Assembly (NCBI GenBank): GCA_964453265.1
Contig: CAYVNU010000006.1
Location: forward strand, 1 to 41,359
From: CAYVNU01 sp964453265
GTDB taxonomy: Bacteria; Patescibacteriota; Doudnabacteria; UBA920
DNA length: 41,359 nucleotides
Reading direction: 5' to 3'
The notes below the pieces were generated by a model, which did not search any database, was not told the DNA's origin, and saw nothing but the letters and a program-made list of their open reading frames with translations. The first letter of the stretch is position 1; each line of letters starts with the position of its first letter. This document shows, piece by piece, positions 20,351 to 28,353 of the stretch. Both the position numbers and the translations under genes were made by a program.

Positions 20351-22900
20351 ATGCAGTTTGAATTAAACGCAATCAATATTGCACTTTTGCTGTTGCCGGT
20401 GTTGGTAATAGTTTTTTTTGTTGTTGGATTTTATTTTTTTAAGCGCCATGTATACCATAAAAAACACGTTATCCCGAGAACTTTAGATTGGGTATTTTTA
20501 GAAATCCAGATGCCGAAAGACAGTACAGATGAAAAAGACAAGCCAAAAAGCAATGACGAAAAAAAACAATTAATTGCCGTGGCTGAGCAATTGTTTACAA
20601 CTTTGTCGGAAAGCACGCATCATAAAGGCTGGCTTTTGGGTAAAGATTATTATAGTTTTGAAATTGCCTGTACCAATAAAAAAATCTCTTTTTATATAAA
20701 CTGCCCTAAACATTTGCAGGAGTTGGTGGAAAAACAAGTGCAGGCGCAATATCCCCACGCGTTTATTGAGCAGGTAAAAGGCTACAATCCTTTTGTAAAA
20801 GGTGGGCAATTAGAAGTGGAAGAACTTGAATTAACAAAGCAATATGTATATCCTTTTCGTACCTATAAAACAACTGAGTCTGACCCTTTAAATGCCATTA
20901 CCAATGCTATGAGCAAATTGGGTGAAGGTGAAGGTGCGGCTGTGCAGTTTGTAATGAGTCCGGCGGGCACTGCTTGGCAATATAAGCCAAGGCGCATGGC
21001 TTTAGAAATTCAGCAAGGCAAAAATCCGGAAATGGTAGAAAAAGGTCATTTTCATAGAGCCATAATTGGTTTATTTAGGGCAATGGGCGGAGCTTTGGCC
21101 GGAGTTGGTAAAGGCAGTGGCCAACAAGCATCTCATGCCCATAAAGATTTAATGGGATATTCTTCACCAATTTCTTTAACCCCAATGCAGCAGGAGATTG
21201 TAAAAAAATTGGAAGAAAAAGCCAGCAGGCCGGGATATAGAACAAATATTAGAATTGTAACTTCCTCGACTTCGCCGGGCAGTGCTAGCGTGCATATGCG
21301 CAATTTGCTGGCAAGTTTTTTGCAATTTAACATGCCGCCTTTTAACGGCCTTAAAATAAAAAAACGCGATAAGAATGATATTTTAAAAGATTATATTTTT
21401 CGGGTCTACCGGGAAAATAAAAAACGCGGAACTTTAAATACAGAAGAGTTGGCTAGTTTATGGCATTTACCAACGCCGTATATTGAAACTCCAAACATTA
21501 AGTGGCTTCAGAGCAAAAAAGCTCCGCCTCCAATTAGTTTGCCTACCTCCGGTATTTTGCTTGGAAGAAATATTTATCGCGGAGAGGAAACACCGGTTTA
21601 TATGTCACGCGATGATCGCAGAAGACATACCTATATTTTGGGGCGTACGGGCGGTGGAAAATCGGTTTTGCTTGCCAATATGGCTATACAGGATATAAAA
21701 AATGGCGAAGGGGTTTGTGTAGTTGATCCTCATGGCGATTTAGTCCAGGATATTTTAGAACGCGCGCCGAAAGAACGTGCTGAAGACATAATAGTCTTCG
21801 AGCCTTTTGATATGGACAGACCGGTAGGGTTAAATATGCTTCAGGTAGACAGTGAAGAGCAAAAAGATTTTGCTGTTCAGGAAATGATTTCCATTTTTTA
21901 TAAATTGGTTACAGATCCCGCTATGTTAGGTCCCATGTTTGAGCATAATATGCGTAATGCCATGCTTACACTTATGGCAGACGAGGAACATCCCGGGACA
22001 ATTACCGATATACCGAGGATTTTTACCGACACGGAATTTCAACGCTATAAGGTGGATAAAGTTAAAGACCCTGTTGTTAAATTATTTTGGGAAAAAGAAA
22101 TGGCTAAGACTTCCGATTTCCATAAATCGGAAATGCTTGGGTATTTAATTTCCAAAGTCGGGCGTTTTGTGGAAAATGCCATGATGCGAAATATTGTTGG
22201 GCAGTCTATTTCCGGATTTAATTTTAGAAAAGTTATGGATGAAGGCAAGGTTTTACTAGTCAACCTTTCAAAAGGCCGCACCGGGGAAATAAATGCCAAG
22301 CTTTTGGGTTTGATTTTTGTTAGTAAGATTCAAATGGCAGCCATGTCGCGCGCGGACATTCCGGAAAGCGAACGTAAAGATTTTTATCTATATGTAGACG
22401 AATTTCAAAACTTTATTACTGACGCTTTTTCTTCAATTCTTTCCGAGGCCAGAAAATATAAATTAAATTTAATTATTGCCCACCAATATTTAGGCCAGTT
22501 AGAGCAGTCAGCCGGAGCGCAAGGAGCGGGGAGTAAAGATTTACGCGACGCGGTTTTTGGCAACGCGGGAACTTTAATTACTTTTAGAACCGGCGCTGAA
22601 GACGCGGAATTTTTAGCAAAAGAATTTAGTCCGACATTTAACCAGTTTGATTTAGTAAATATAGACCGCTATAACACCTACCTTAAGCTTATGGTCAATG
22701 GTACAGCCAGTAAGCCTTTTAACATGGCAACCAATGCTTTACCAAAAGAAACAAACCCGGAAATGGCTAAGGCCATAAGGCAGCTTTCTAGGCTTAAATT
22801 TGGCCGGCCAAGAGCAGAAGTAGAAGAGGAATTGCTTGAGGCAGGGCAGGTAGCCGAAAGCATGGCAGAAGCTTTACCCGATATAGAAAGAGGCCTTTAA
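20351..22900 (+). CDS. VirD4/TraG-like ATPase
   Basis: A membrane-anchored ATPase of the type IV secretion coupling protein/TraG-HerA superfamily, which moves DNA or protein through a membrane pore. Residues 8-34 are one hydrophobic segment (IALLLLPVLVIVFFVVGFYF). Walker A ILGRTGGGKSVLL is at about 430, the following VCVVDPHGDLVQD strand at about 455, and Walker B YLYVDEFQN near 680 with a sensor-like LIIAHQYLGQL. The long N-terminal domain (35-390) is not one I can name. At 849 residues it is large for VirD4. No other clear secretion genes (VirB4, relaxase) are nearby, which fits the reduced DNA-uptake or secretion systems of CPR; a role in DNA uptake or secretion is inference. Confidence 0.85.
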   Translation: MQFELNAINIALLLLPVLVIVFFVVGFYFFKRHVYHKKHVIPRTLDWVFLEIQMPKDSTDEKDKPKSNDEKKQLIAVAEQLFTTLSESTHHKGWLLGKDYYSFEIACTNKKISFYINCPKHLQELVEKQVQAQYPHAFIEQVKGYNPFVKGGQLEVEELELTKQYVYPFRTYKTTESDPLNAITNAMSKLGEGEGAAVQFVMSPAGTAWQYKPRRMALEIQQGKNPEMVEKGHFHRAIIGLFRAMGGALAGVGKGSGQQASHAHKDLMGYSSPISLTPMQQEIVKKLEEKASRPGYRTNIRIVTSSTSPGSASVHMRNLLASFLQFNMPPFNGLKIKKRDKNDILKDYIFRVYRENKKRGTLNTEELASLWHLPTPYIETPNIKWLQSKKAPPPISLPTSGILLGRNIYRGEETPVYMSRDDRRRHTYILGRTGGGKSVLLANMAIQDIKNGEGVCVVDPHGDLVQDILERAPKERAEDIIVFEPFDMDRPVGLNMLQVDSEEQKDFAVQEMISIFYKLVTDPAMLGPMFEHNMRNAMLTLMADEEHPGTITDIPRIFTDTEFQRYKVDKVKDPVVKLFWEKEMAKTSDFHKSEMLGYLISKVGRFVENAMMRNIVGQSISGFNFRKVMDEGKVLLVNLSKGRTGEINAKLLGLIFVSKIQMAAMSRADIPESERKDFYLYVDEFQNFITDAFSSILSEARKYKLNLIIAHQYLGQLEQSAGAQGAGSKDLRDAVFGNAGTLITFRTGAEDAEFLAKEFSPTFNQFDLVNIDRYNTYLKLMVNGTASKPFNMATNALPKETNPEMAKAIRQLSRLKFGRPRAEVEEELLEAGQVAESMAEALPDIERGL

Positions 22901-22906
22901 AAGGCC
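22892..22906. terminator. Small palindrome over the ATPase stop codon
   Basis: GGCCTT and AAGGCC flank TAA, the stop codon itself. No T-run follows directly. Weak evidence for termination. Confidence 0.3.
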
Positions 22907-22968
22907 AATTGAAATAAAATCAGTTTTTTGTTAGTATTAATATATATAAGCAATAACTATATAATTTT

Positions 22969-23172
22969 ATGTCAGGCGGACACAGCGAATCTCATAGCCA
23001 TGCAAAATCTTCCGGTAAAGGAGGAAATTTTTTAATGAGTTTTTTGGAAGGCGCTGCTTCGGAAGTTACTAAACCAATAGATGTTGCTGCGCGTGGTGGG
23101 CTTAAAGCTTTGGAAGATATAGTAAAAACAGGTAAGCCATCCGGCGGAGGCGGCGGAGGACATCCTCATTAA
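22969..23172 (+). CDS. Small His/Gly-rich protein, 67 aa
   Basis: Unknown. The N terminus (SGGHSESHSHAKSSGKGG) and the C terminus (GGGGGGHPH) are rich in His, Gly and Ser, suggesting metal binding or flexible ends. The middle, about residues 20-52, is a possible amphipathic helix (FLMSFLEGAASEVTKPIDVA). It lies directly after the VirD4-like ATPase. Such a short frame could be chance, but codon use and position favour a gene. Confidence 0.5.
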   Translation: MSGGHSESHSHAKSSGKGGNFLMSFLEGAASEVTKPIDVAARGGLKALEDIVKTGKPSGGGGGGHPH

Positions 23173-23192
23173 TTGCATTTAAGTTAAATAAG

Positions 23193-23201
23193 TGTTATAA
23201 T
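23193..23201 (+). promoter_or_regulatory. Extended -10 TGTTATAAT
   Basis: TG one base before TATAAT (23196-23201); start predicted near 23208, about 54 nt before the ATG at 23262. No clear -35. Confidence 0.5.
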
Positions 23202-23261
23202 TTTTACGTATCAAAAAGTATAATTTGAAACAAAAAACAAAATAAGTTTTAAAATAAAAAT

Positions 23262-23891
23262 ATGGACAAAGATAATAATTCCAATTTAGCACTGGTAGTG
23301 CAAATGATAGATTCTGCTGAAAAAAATGTTCAGGCAGCCAAGCAGCTGCTTAAAGATATTATTGGCGGAAAAGAAATAAAACCAACACTTTCTAATTTAA
23401 CTCAACTTTCTGAAAAAGCTGCGGCTTTTTCCGTTTCTGAAGGTGGTAAGGTTATTGAAGGCGTGTTTGACGGTCAAAATATGATTGGGCCGGACAAAAA
23501 GCAGTACCCGGTACCGGCAAACTATGCTTCAAAATCTAAGCTAGTGGAAGGTGATGTTTTGAAACTGACTATTTCGGAAGACGGTTCGTTTATATACAAA
23601 CAAATTGGACCGGTTGATAGAAAGAAAATGCTCGGAATGTTAATTGTAGACGACAAAGGTGACTTTAGAGTTATGGCAGACGGCAAGCCGTATAAAGTTT
23701 TATTAGCCAGTTTAACTTACTTTAAGTCTGAAGTCGGCGATGAAGTAACTATTATTGTGCCTGAAGGTCATCCGACTGAGTGGGCGGCTGTAGAAAATGT
23801 AATTAAAAAAGGCGCGTCAGCTTCACATTCAGATTTGGAAATGGGCGAGTCCGGTGGAAAGATTTTGCTAGACGAAGACGAAGAATTATAA
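23262..23891 (+). CDS. Hypothetical protein, helical N terminus and beta-rich core, 209 aa
   Basis: Not recognised. Residues 1-40 are helical with many Asp, Asn and Lys. Residues 60-180 look like two repeated beta modules: GGKVIEGVFDGQNMIGPDKK then VEGDVLKLTISEDGSFIYKQ, and later KGDFRVMADGKPYKVLLASL then VGDEVTIIVPEGHPTEWAAV. Both 'GD-x-hydrophobic strand' modules suggest OB- or TRAM-like small barrels, perhaps RNA-binding. The C-terminal 25 residues are acidic. It has its own extended -10 promoter and is followed 24 nt later by the GtrA-like gene. Confidence 0.65.
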   Translation: MDKDNNSNLALVVQMIDSAEKNVQAAKQLLKDIIGGKEIKPTLSNLTQLSEKAAAFSVSEGGKVIEGVFDGQNMIGPDKKQYPVPANYASKSKLVEGDVLKLTISEDGSFIYKQIGPVDRKKMLGMLIVDDKGDFRVMADGKPYKVLLASLTYFKSEVGDEVTIIVPEGHPTEWAAVENVIKKGASASHSDLEMGESGGKILLDEDEEL

Positions 23892-23915
23892 AACAGACAC
23901 CAAAAACTTTTTTAC

Positions 23916-24572
23916 ATGGAAGCAGTTCAAAATTCAAAATCACTAGAGCAAAAAATTACCGGATTGTTAGAAAAATTTCCGGTAATTTTGCAATTATGCA
24001 GGTTTGTGGCAATAGGTGTCATGAATACGGCATTAGACTTTTTGATTTTAAATTATATTTCTAAAAGTTTTGGTATTACTTCGGGTTTAAAATTAGGTGA
24101 ATTAAATATAATAGGGTTTGTTTTGGCTTTAATTCAGAGTTACTTTTGGAACAGGTATTGGGCTTTTAATACTGAAGCTATAAGTTTATTAAAGAATTTT
24201 ATTAGGTTGGTTTTGGTGGGCTTGCTCGGCGGGTTAACAATGATTTTAGTCTTAGTTGCTGCCAAACTTTCCGCGACCGGTAATATTTATTTATTACTTT
24301 TAGTTGTTTATATTATTTTTCAGTTAATTCTTTGGGCGCAGTTTAAGCTTTCATCTTCTATGGGGAATGGTAACCATTCTCAGTTTATTGCTTTTTTAGT
24401 AGTAAGTATTGTTGGTTTACTTATTAACAGTGCTTTAATAGCTGTTATTACCCACAATGTTCAGTTGTCAGCAAATTTAGATTTAAACAAAAATCTAGCA
24501 AAAATTGCTGCAACTTTAGCTTCTTTAGTATGGAATTTTATTGGGTACAAGGTCGTGGTGTTTAAAAAATAG
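23916..24572 (+). CDS. GtrA-like membrane protein, enlarged
   Basis: GtrA-family proteins are small flippase-like membrane proteins for lipid-linked sugars. The first unit (residues 27-90) is textbook: RFVAIGVMNTALDFLILNYI, then GFVLALIQSYFWNRYWAF. A normal GtrA has two such two-helix units (about 130 aa). This one has 218 residues and about six hydrophobic segments: after a second pair (95-145) comes a third unit, FIAFLVVSIVGLLINSALIA with ATLASLVWNFIGYKVVVF, again a GtrA-like repeat. The enlargement could be a duplication of one unit. No glycosyltransferase is adjacent. Confidence 0.8.
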   Translation: MEAVQNSKSLEQKITGLLEKFPVILQLCRFVAIGVMNTALDFLILNYISKSFGITSGLKLGELNIIGFVLALIQSYFWNRYWAFNTEAISLLKNFIRLVLVGLLGGLTMILVLVAAKLSATGNIYLLLLVVYIIFQLILWAQFKLSSSMGNGNHSQFIAFLVVSIVGLLINSALIAVITHNVQLSANLDLNKNLAKIAATLASLVWNFIGYKVVVFKK

Positions 24573-24598
24573 TCAAAGTATAAAACATTGATTTATTT

Positions 24599-24619
24599 AG
24601 CCTTTTTAAGGCTTTTTTT
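24599..24619 (+). terminator. Intrinsic terminator after the GtrA-like gene
   Basis: AGCCTT (24599-24604) pairs with AAGGCT (24608-24613) and six Ts follow. It isolates the restriction-modification genes from the upstream cluster. Confidence 0.75.
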
Positions 24620-24632
24620 GTTTTTAAAAAGA

Positions 24633-24641
24633 TGTTAGAAT
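24633..24641 (+). promoter_or_regulatory. Extended -10 TGTTAGAAT, leaderless restriction gene
   Basis: TG, one base, then TAGAAT (24636-24641). The expected start falls at the ATG at 24649, so the restriction-modification transcript is probably leaderless. Confidence 0.5.
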
Positions 24642-24648
24642 ACAAAAT

Positions 24649-25431
24649 ATGAACGATTGGATCAAAATGAGCATAGAGTATGCGAGCCAAAGAAATTATT
24701 TGGACGATTTATTTAGCGTTTATCCTACAGTGCCTGATGGTATTAGAGATATTGATAAAAAACTCTGGAGAAATGTTGAGGAGGCTTTTAAAAGAAAGGA
24801 TAATACCGCTTTATTAGAAAGTTTGTTGAAATTTAACCTATTCCCTATAAAAGATTCATATGTTGCTTATTTAAAAAGAGATAAGAGTGCATTAAGTCGA
24901 AATCCAGCAACCGCCTCGCGACTTTCAGGTCGTCTGTATGAAATGGGTTTAAAAACAATCTATGCAAAATCAAGCGAGCCTAAGGAAACCAATAGGCAAA
25001 TCGGTCCTTTATTTAGGCGCTGGTTAAATCAAAAATCACTTGGAATACAGCCTGTTAAGTTGCAGGAGTTTTTAAAGACCAAGGGCAATGCAATACTTGA
25101 TGCTGGTGACGCTGGTATGATGGCTTTTGCAAAAGAATATTTAAACTATAAACATAATAAGGGTTTGGATCTTGTCGCTCGTTTTAATGGAAAATATGTT
25201 ATTGGAGAAGCGAAATTTTTAACAGATTTTGGAGGTCATCAGAACGCACAATTTAATGACGCGATAACTACTATAAAAGCAAAAAATGTGAAGGCTGTAA
25301 AAATTGCTATTTTGGATGGTGTTTTGTATATAAAAGGCAATAATAAAATGTACAAAGATATTACAACTAAGTACAAGAAAGAAAATATAATGAGTAGTTT
25401 GGTTTTAAGAGAATTTTTATACTCAATTTAA
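24649..25431 (+). CDS. Type II restriction endonuclease (PD-(D/E)xK)
   Basis: Identified mainly from its position 2 nt before a DNA methyltransferase and from its nuclease motif: KGLDLVARFNGKYVIGEAKF gives D174, E187 and K189 in a D-x12-ExK arrangement typical of PD-(D/E)xK restriction enzymes. The pattern 'GLD-x-Ig-K-GEAKFLT-GGHQN' recalls restriction enzymes of the Tsp45I type, but I cannot name the site. The N-terminal half (1-115) is helical and Lys-rich. 260 residues is an ordinary length. The gene is AT-richer than its neighbours, which suggests acquisition by transfer. Confidence 0.75.
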   Translation: MNDWIKMSIEYASQRNYLDDLFSVYPTVPDGIRDIDKKLWRNVEEAFKRKDNTALLESLLKFNLFPIKDSYVAYLKRDKSALSRNPATASRLSGRLYEMGLKTIYAKSSEPKETNRQIGPLFRRWLNQKSLGIQPVKLQEFLKTKGNAILDAGDAGMMAFAKEYLNYKHNKGLDLVARFNGKYVIGEAKFLTDFGGHQNAQFNDAITTIKAKNVKAVKIAILDGVLYIKGNNKMYKDITTKYKKENIMSSLVLREFLYSI

Positions 25432-25433
25432 AT

Positions 25434-26642
25434 ATGTTATTGGACTATCCTGGAAAAAAAACAGAAGAGGAAATTTTAAATACTCATAAAACAGATTTGA
25501 GTCTAGTTTTTGGTTCGGGTACTAAAAATAAGTTAATTTATGGTAATAATTTACTGATCTTAAAAAATTTGTTAGTGGATTTTAAACTCGCTGGTAAAGT
25601 TGACCTTGTTTATATAGACCCTCCTTTTGCAACAAATAATAATTTTAAAATTAGTAATACAAGAGCTAATAGTATTAGTAGTAGTATTGAGGATGAAGTT
25701 GCTTATAGTGATACTTTGTTAGGTTCAGAATTTTTGGAATTTTTGCGCGAAAGGTTAATTTTACTTCGTGAGCTTATGTCCGATGAGGGCTCAATTTATT
25801 TACATATAGATTATAAAATTGGCCATTATGTAAAAATTATAATGGACGAAATTTTTGGAATAAAAAATTTTCGTAATGATATTACAAGAATAAAATGTAA
25901 TCCTAAAAATTTTTCACGTAAGGCATATGGGAATATTAAAGATTTAGTTCTTTTTTATTCAAAAACTGAAAATCCAATTTGGAACGATCCTGTGGTTTCT
26001 TTTACTGACGCGGATGTTGATAGGTTATTTACAAAAGTTGATGGTAGTGGTAGAAAATATACGACAATACCACTTCATGCGCCAGGGGAAACCTTAAACG
26101 GTAATACTGGAAAAGAATGGAGAGGGGTAAAACCCCCTAAGGGTAGACATTGGCGAACTGAACCTAAAATTTTAGAGGATTGGGATAAAAATAATTTAAT
26201 AGAATGGTCAAGTAATGGTGTTCCCAGGAAGAAAATTTTTGCTGATGAGAGAGAAGGAAAAAAAATGCAGGATATTTGGGAATTTAAAGATCCACAGTAT
26301 CCAGATTATCCTACTGAAAAAAATATCGATTTATTGAAATCAATAATATCGGCTTCTTCTAATAAGGGTAGTTTAGTTTTGGATTGTTTTTGCGGTTCAG
26401 GAACAACTTTAGTTGCTGCGGAAGAATTAGGACGGAACTGGATAGGAATTGATCAATCTGAACATGCTATTAAAGCAGCGCGTAAAAAGTTGGGTAAAAT
26501 TCCCAATAGTTTGTTTTCAAAAGTTGGGTTTGAATTTTTACAGGAAAACTTTGAGAATGAAAATAAAACAAAATCACAGGTTAAATTTAAGTCGGTTTCA
26601 TTTCAAAATTATCCGCTCGATAAAGTAAAGATTAGGAATTAA
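25434..26642 (+). CDS. DNA methyltransferase, beta class (adenine N6 or cytosine N4)
   Basis: This should protect the host DNA from the adjacent endonuclease. The catalytic motif IV DPPF is at residues 62-65 (LVYIDPPFATNN) and the SAM-binding motif I, LDCFCGSGTTLVAAEELGRN, comes later at about 316-335. The order IV before I defines the beta class. The target domain lies between (about 150-280). DPPF favours adenine-N6 or cytosine-N4 methylation. Length 402 is normal. Downstream dnaX starts 13 nt later, so the pair is wedged between an unrelated gene and a core replication gene. Confidence 0.88.
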   Translation: MLLDYPGKKTEEEILNTHKTDLSLVFGSGTKNKLIYGNNLLILKNLLVDFKLAGKVDLVYIDPPFATNNNFKISNTRANSISSSIEDEVAYSDTLLGSEFLEFLRERLILLRELMSDEGSIYLHIDYKIGHYVKIIMDEIFGIKNFRNDITRIKCNPKNFSRKAYGNIKDLVLFYSKTENPIWNDPVVSFTDADVDRLFTKVDGSGRKYTTIPLHAPGETLNGNTGKEWRGVKPPKGRHWRTEPKILEDWDKNNLIEWSSNGVPRKKIFADEREGKKMQDIWEFKDPQYPDYPTEKNIDLLKSIISASSNKGSLVLDCFCGSGTTLVAAEELGRNWIGIDQSEHAIKAARKKLGKIPNSLFSKVGFEFLQENFENENKTKSQVKFKSVSFQNYPLDKVKIRN

Positions 26643-26655
26643 GTAAATATATTTT

Positions 26656-28236
26656 ATGGCAGTTTTGTATAGGAAATACCGTTCTCAAACTTTTGCTGAG
26701 TTAATTGGCCAAACTCACGTAATTCAAACTTTAAAGAATCAAATTGCTTTAGGGCAGATTGCTCATGCTTATTTGTTTACCGGCAGCAGAGGAGTCGGTA
26801 AAACTAGCGTGGCGAGAATATTTGCTAAGGCCGTGAATTGCATTAACAGCACATCAGTTAATAAGCAAGTAAGCGAGTCAGCAGGTGATGCGTGCGGTCA
26901 GTGCGATATTTGTAAGGCAGTTGAAAATGGTAATTTTATAGATTTAATAGAAATTGACGCGGCTTCCAATACCGGGGTTGATAATATTAGAGACATTATT
27001 GAACATGTTAAATTTGCTCCCTCAATTGGCAAGTATAAAGTTTTTATTATTGACGAAGTGCATATGCTTTCTAAGGGCGCATTTAACGCGCTTTTAAAAA
27101 CTTTAGAGGAACCGCCCAAACATGCCGTGTTTATTTTAGCAACTACGGAAATTGCCAAAGTTCCGGTTACAATTGTTTCCAGAACTCAGCGTTTTGATTT
27201 TAAGCGTTTGTCTGATGCGGAAGTTAAAAAACAAATTAATGTCGTGTTAAGCGGAGAAGGTAAGGAATTAGAAGATGCGGTAATTGCGCTGCTAGTTCAA
27301 AATTCCGAAGGCAGTTTGCGCGACGCGCTGTCTTTATTGGGAAAAGTTTTGAGTTTGGGCAGCGAGGCAAATTTAAAAAATACCCAAGAGCTTTTAGGTA
27401 TAACCGATATTACTTCATGCCAAAATTTACTTGAGTTGATTGTGGCTGGCTACGCGGAAAAAATTCCTGATTTTTTTGCCCAGTTAATGGAAAACGGAAC
27501 GGATTTTAGCACTTACAATAAAGACTTTTTAGAATATTTGCGAAAAGTTTTGATTTATAAAATTACCAGCAACGGAAAGCTTATTTTTTTAGAAGATAAT
27601 TATTTAGAAAATTTCAAAGCAATTTGTCAGAGTTTTAAAACCCCTCAGGATATTATTTACATAATTCGGCTGTTTATAAAATCTTATAAAGAAATTGCCA
27701 TAAGTCCAAGTCCAGAAATTCCGCTTTTGCTCGGTGCTATTGAAGGCGCGTTAAGGCAAAAGACCATAAAACCAAATCCGCCTCAGTCTGGTAGCCCGGT
27801 TGTTTTAGAAAAAGAGCCTGAGATTCAGACAGAAACTCAAAATCTGCAGGCAAAAATAGATTCTGTTGCTCAGTTGAAAAACCCGGTTTCCAATACGGAG
27901 AATTTCCAAACTATTGATTTTGGTGAATTAGAACTCAACTGGCCTAAGGTAATTGCAAAAATAAAAAATATAAATTCTCCTTTGGCTAATACTTTAAGAA
28001 GCGGACAGTTATTAAGTGTGGTAGAAAATCGAATAATTTTTGGAGTGAAGTTTTTATTTCATAAGCAAAATTTAGACAATCAAAAAAATCAAGCCGTTAT
28101 TTTGGAGACCATTGCCTCGGTATTCGGTAAAAATTTAGGTTTTGCTACGGAAGTGGCTAAAAATGAAGCTAAAGAAGACTCAAATTTAAGCTTAGCCGAC
28201 GCTTTAAAAATTTTTGGTGGGGAAGTAATAGAATAA
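26656..28236 (+). CDS. dnaX: DNA polymerase III subunit gamma/tau
   Basis: The clamp-loader ATPase. YRKYRSQTFAELIGQTHVIQ is the diagnostic N terminus; Walker A GSRGVGKT is at 43-50; the zinc module has C62, C80, C83 and C86; Walker B/DExH IIDEVHMLSKGAFNALLKTL follows, then EEPPKHAVFILATTE and SRTQRFDFKRL. The C-terminal third (370-526) is low in conservation and probably binds the polymerase. Between C62 and C80 there is an insertion of Ser/Asn/Val-rich residues relative to E. coli. No programmed frameshift slippery run is obvious. Confidence 0.97.
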   Translation: MAVLYRKYRSQTFAELIGQTHVIQTLKNQIALGQIAHAYLFTGSRGVGKTSVARIFAKAVNCINSTSVNKQVSESAGDACGQCDICKAVENGNFIDLIEIDAASNTGVDNIRDIIEHVKFAPSIGKYKVFIIDEVHMLSKGAFNALLKTLEEPPKHAVFILATTEIAKVPVTIVSRTQRFDFKRLSDAEVKKQINVVLSGEGKELEDAVIALLVQNSEGSLRDALSLLGKVLSLGSEANLKNTQELLGITDITSCQNLLELIVAGYAEKIPDFFAQLMENGTDFSTYNKDFLEYLRKVLIYKITSNGKLIFLEDNYLENFKAICQSFKTPQDIIYIIRLFIKSYKEIAISPSPEIPLLLGAIEGALRQKTIKPNPPQSGSPVVLEKEPEIQTETQNLQAKIDSVAQLKNPVSNTENFQTIDFGELELNWPKVIAKIKNINSPLANTLRSGQLLSVVENRIIFGVKFLFHKQNLDNQKNQAVILETIASVFGKNLGFATEVAKNEAKEDSNLSLADALKIFGGEVIE

Positions 28237-28239
28237 AAT

Positions 28240-28350
28240 AAATGACAGGAATGAGTAAGATTGACATGAATGACAAGAATAGAATATACTATTTATATTC
28301 ATCTTAAATTCTTGACAATTTTGTTCAATCTTTTAAATTTTGTCAATTAA
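28240..28350. repeat. AATGACAAGAAT-type palindrome after dnaX
   Basis: AATGACAGGAATGAGTAAGA and ATTGACATGAATGACAAGAAT on the left answer ATTCTTGACAATTTTGTTCA and ATCTTTTAAATTTTGTCAATT on the right. It is a single-copy imperfect palindrome that fills the whole gap. Confidence 0.65.
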
Positions 28351-28353
28351 ATT

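Noticed and set aside
22960..22965. TATAAT just before the gene at 22969 as its promoter
   Set aside because: The predicted start would lie inside the gene after its ATG, and the sequence is low-complexity TA-rich DNA.
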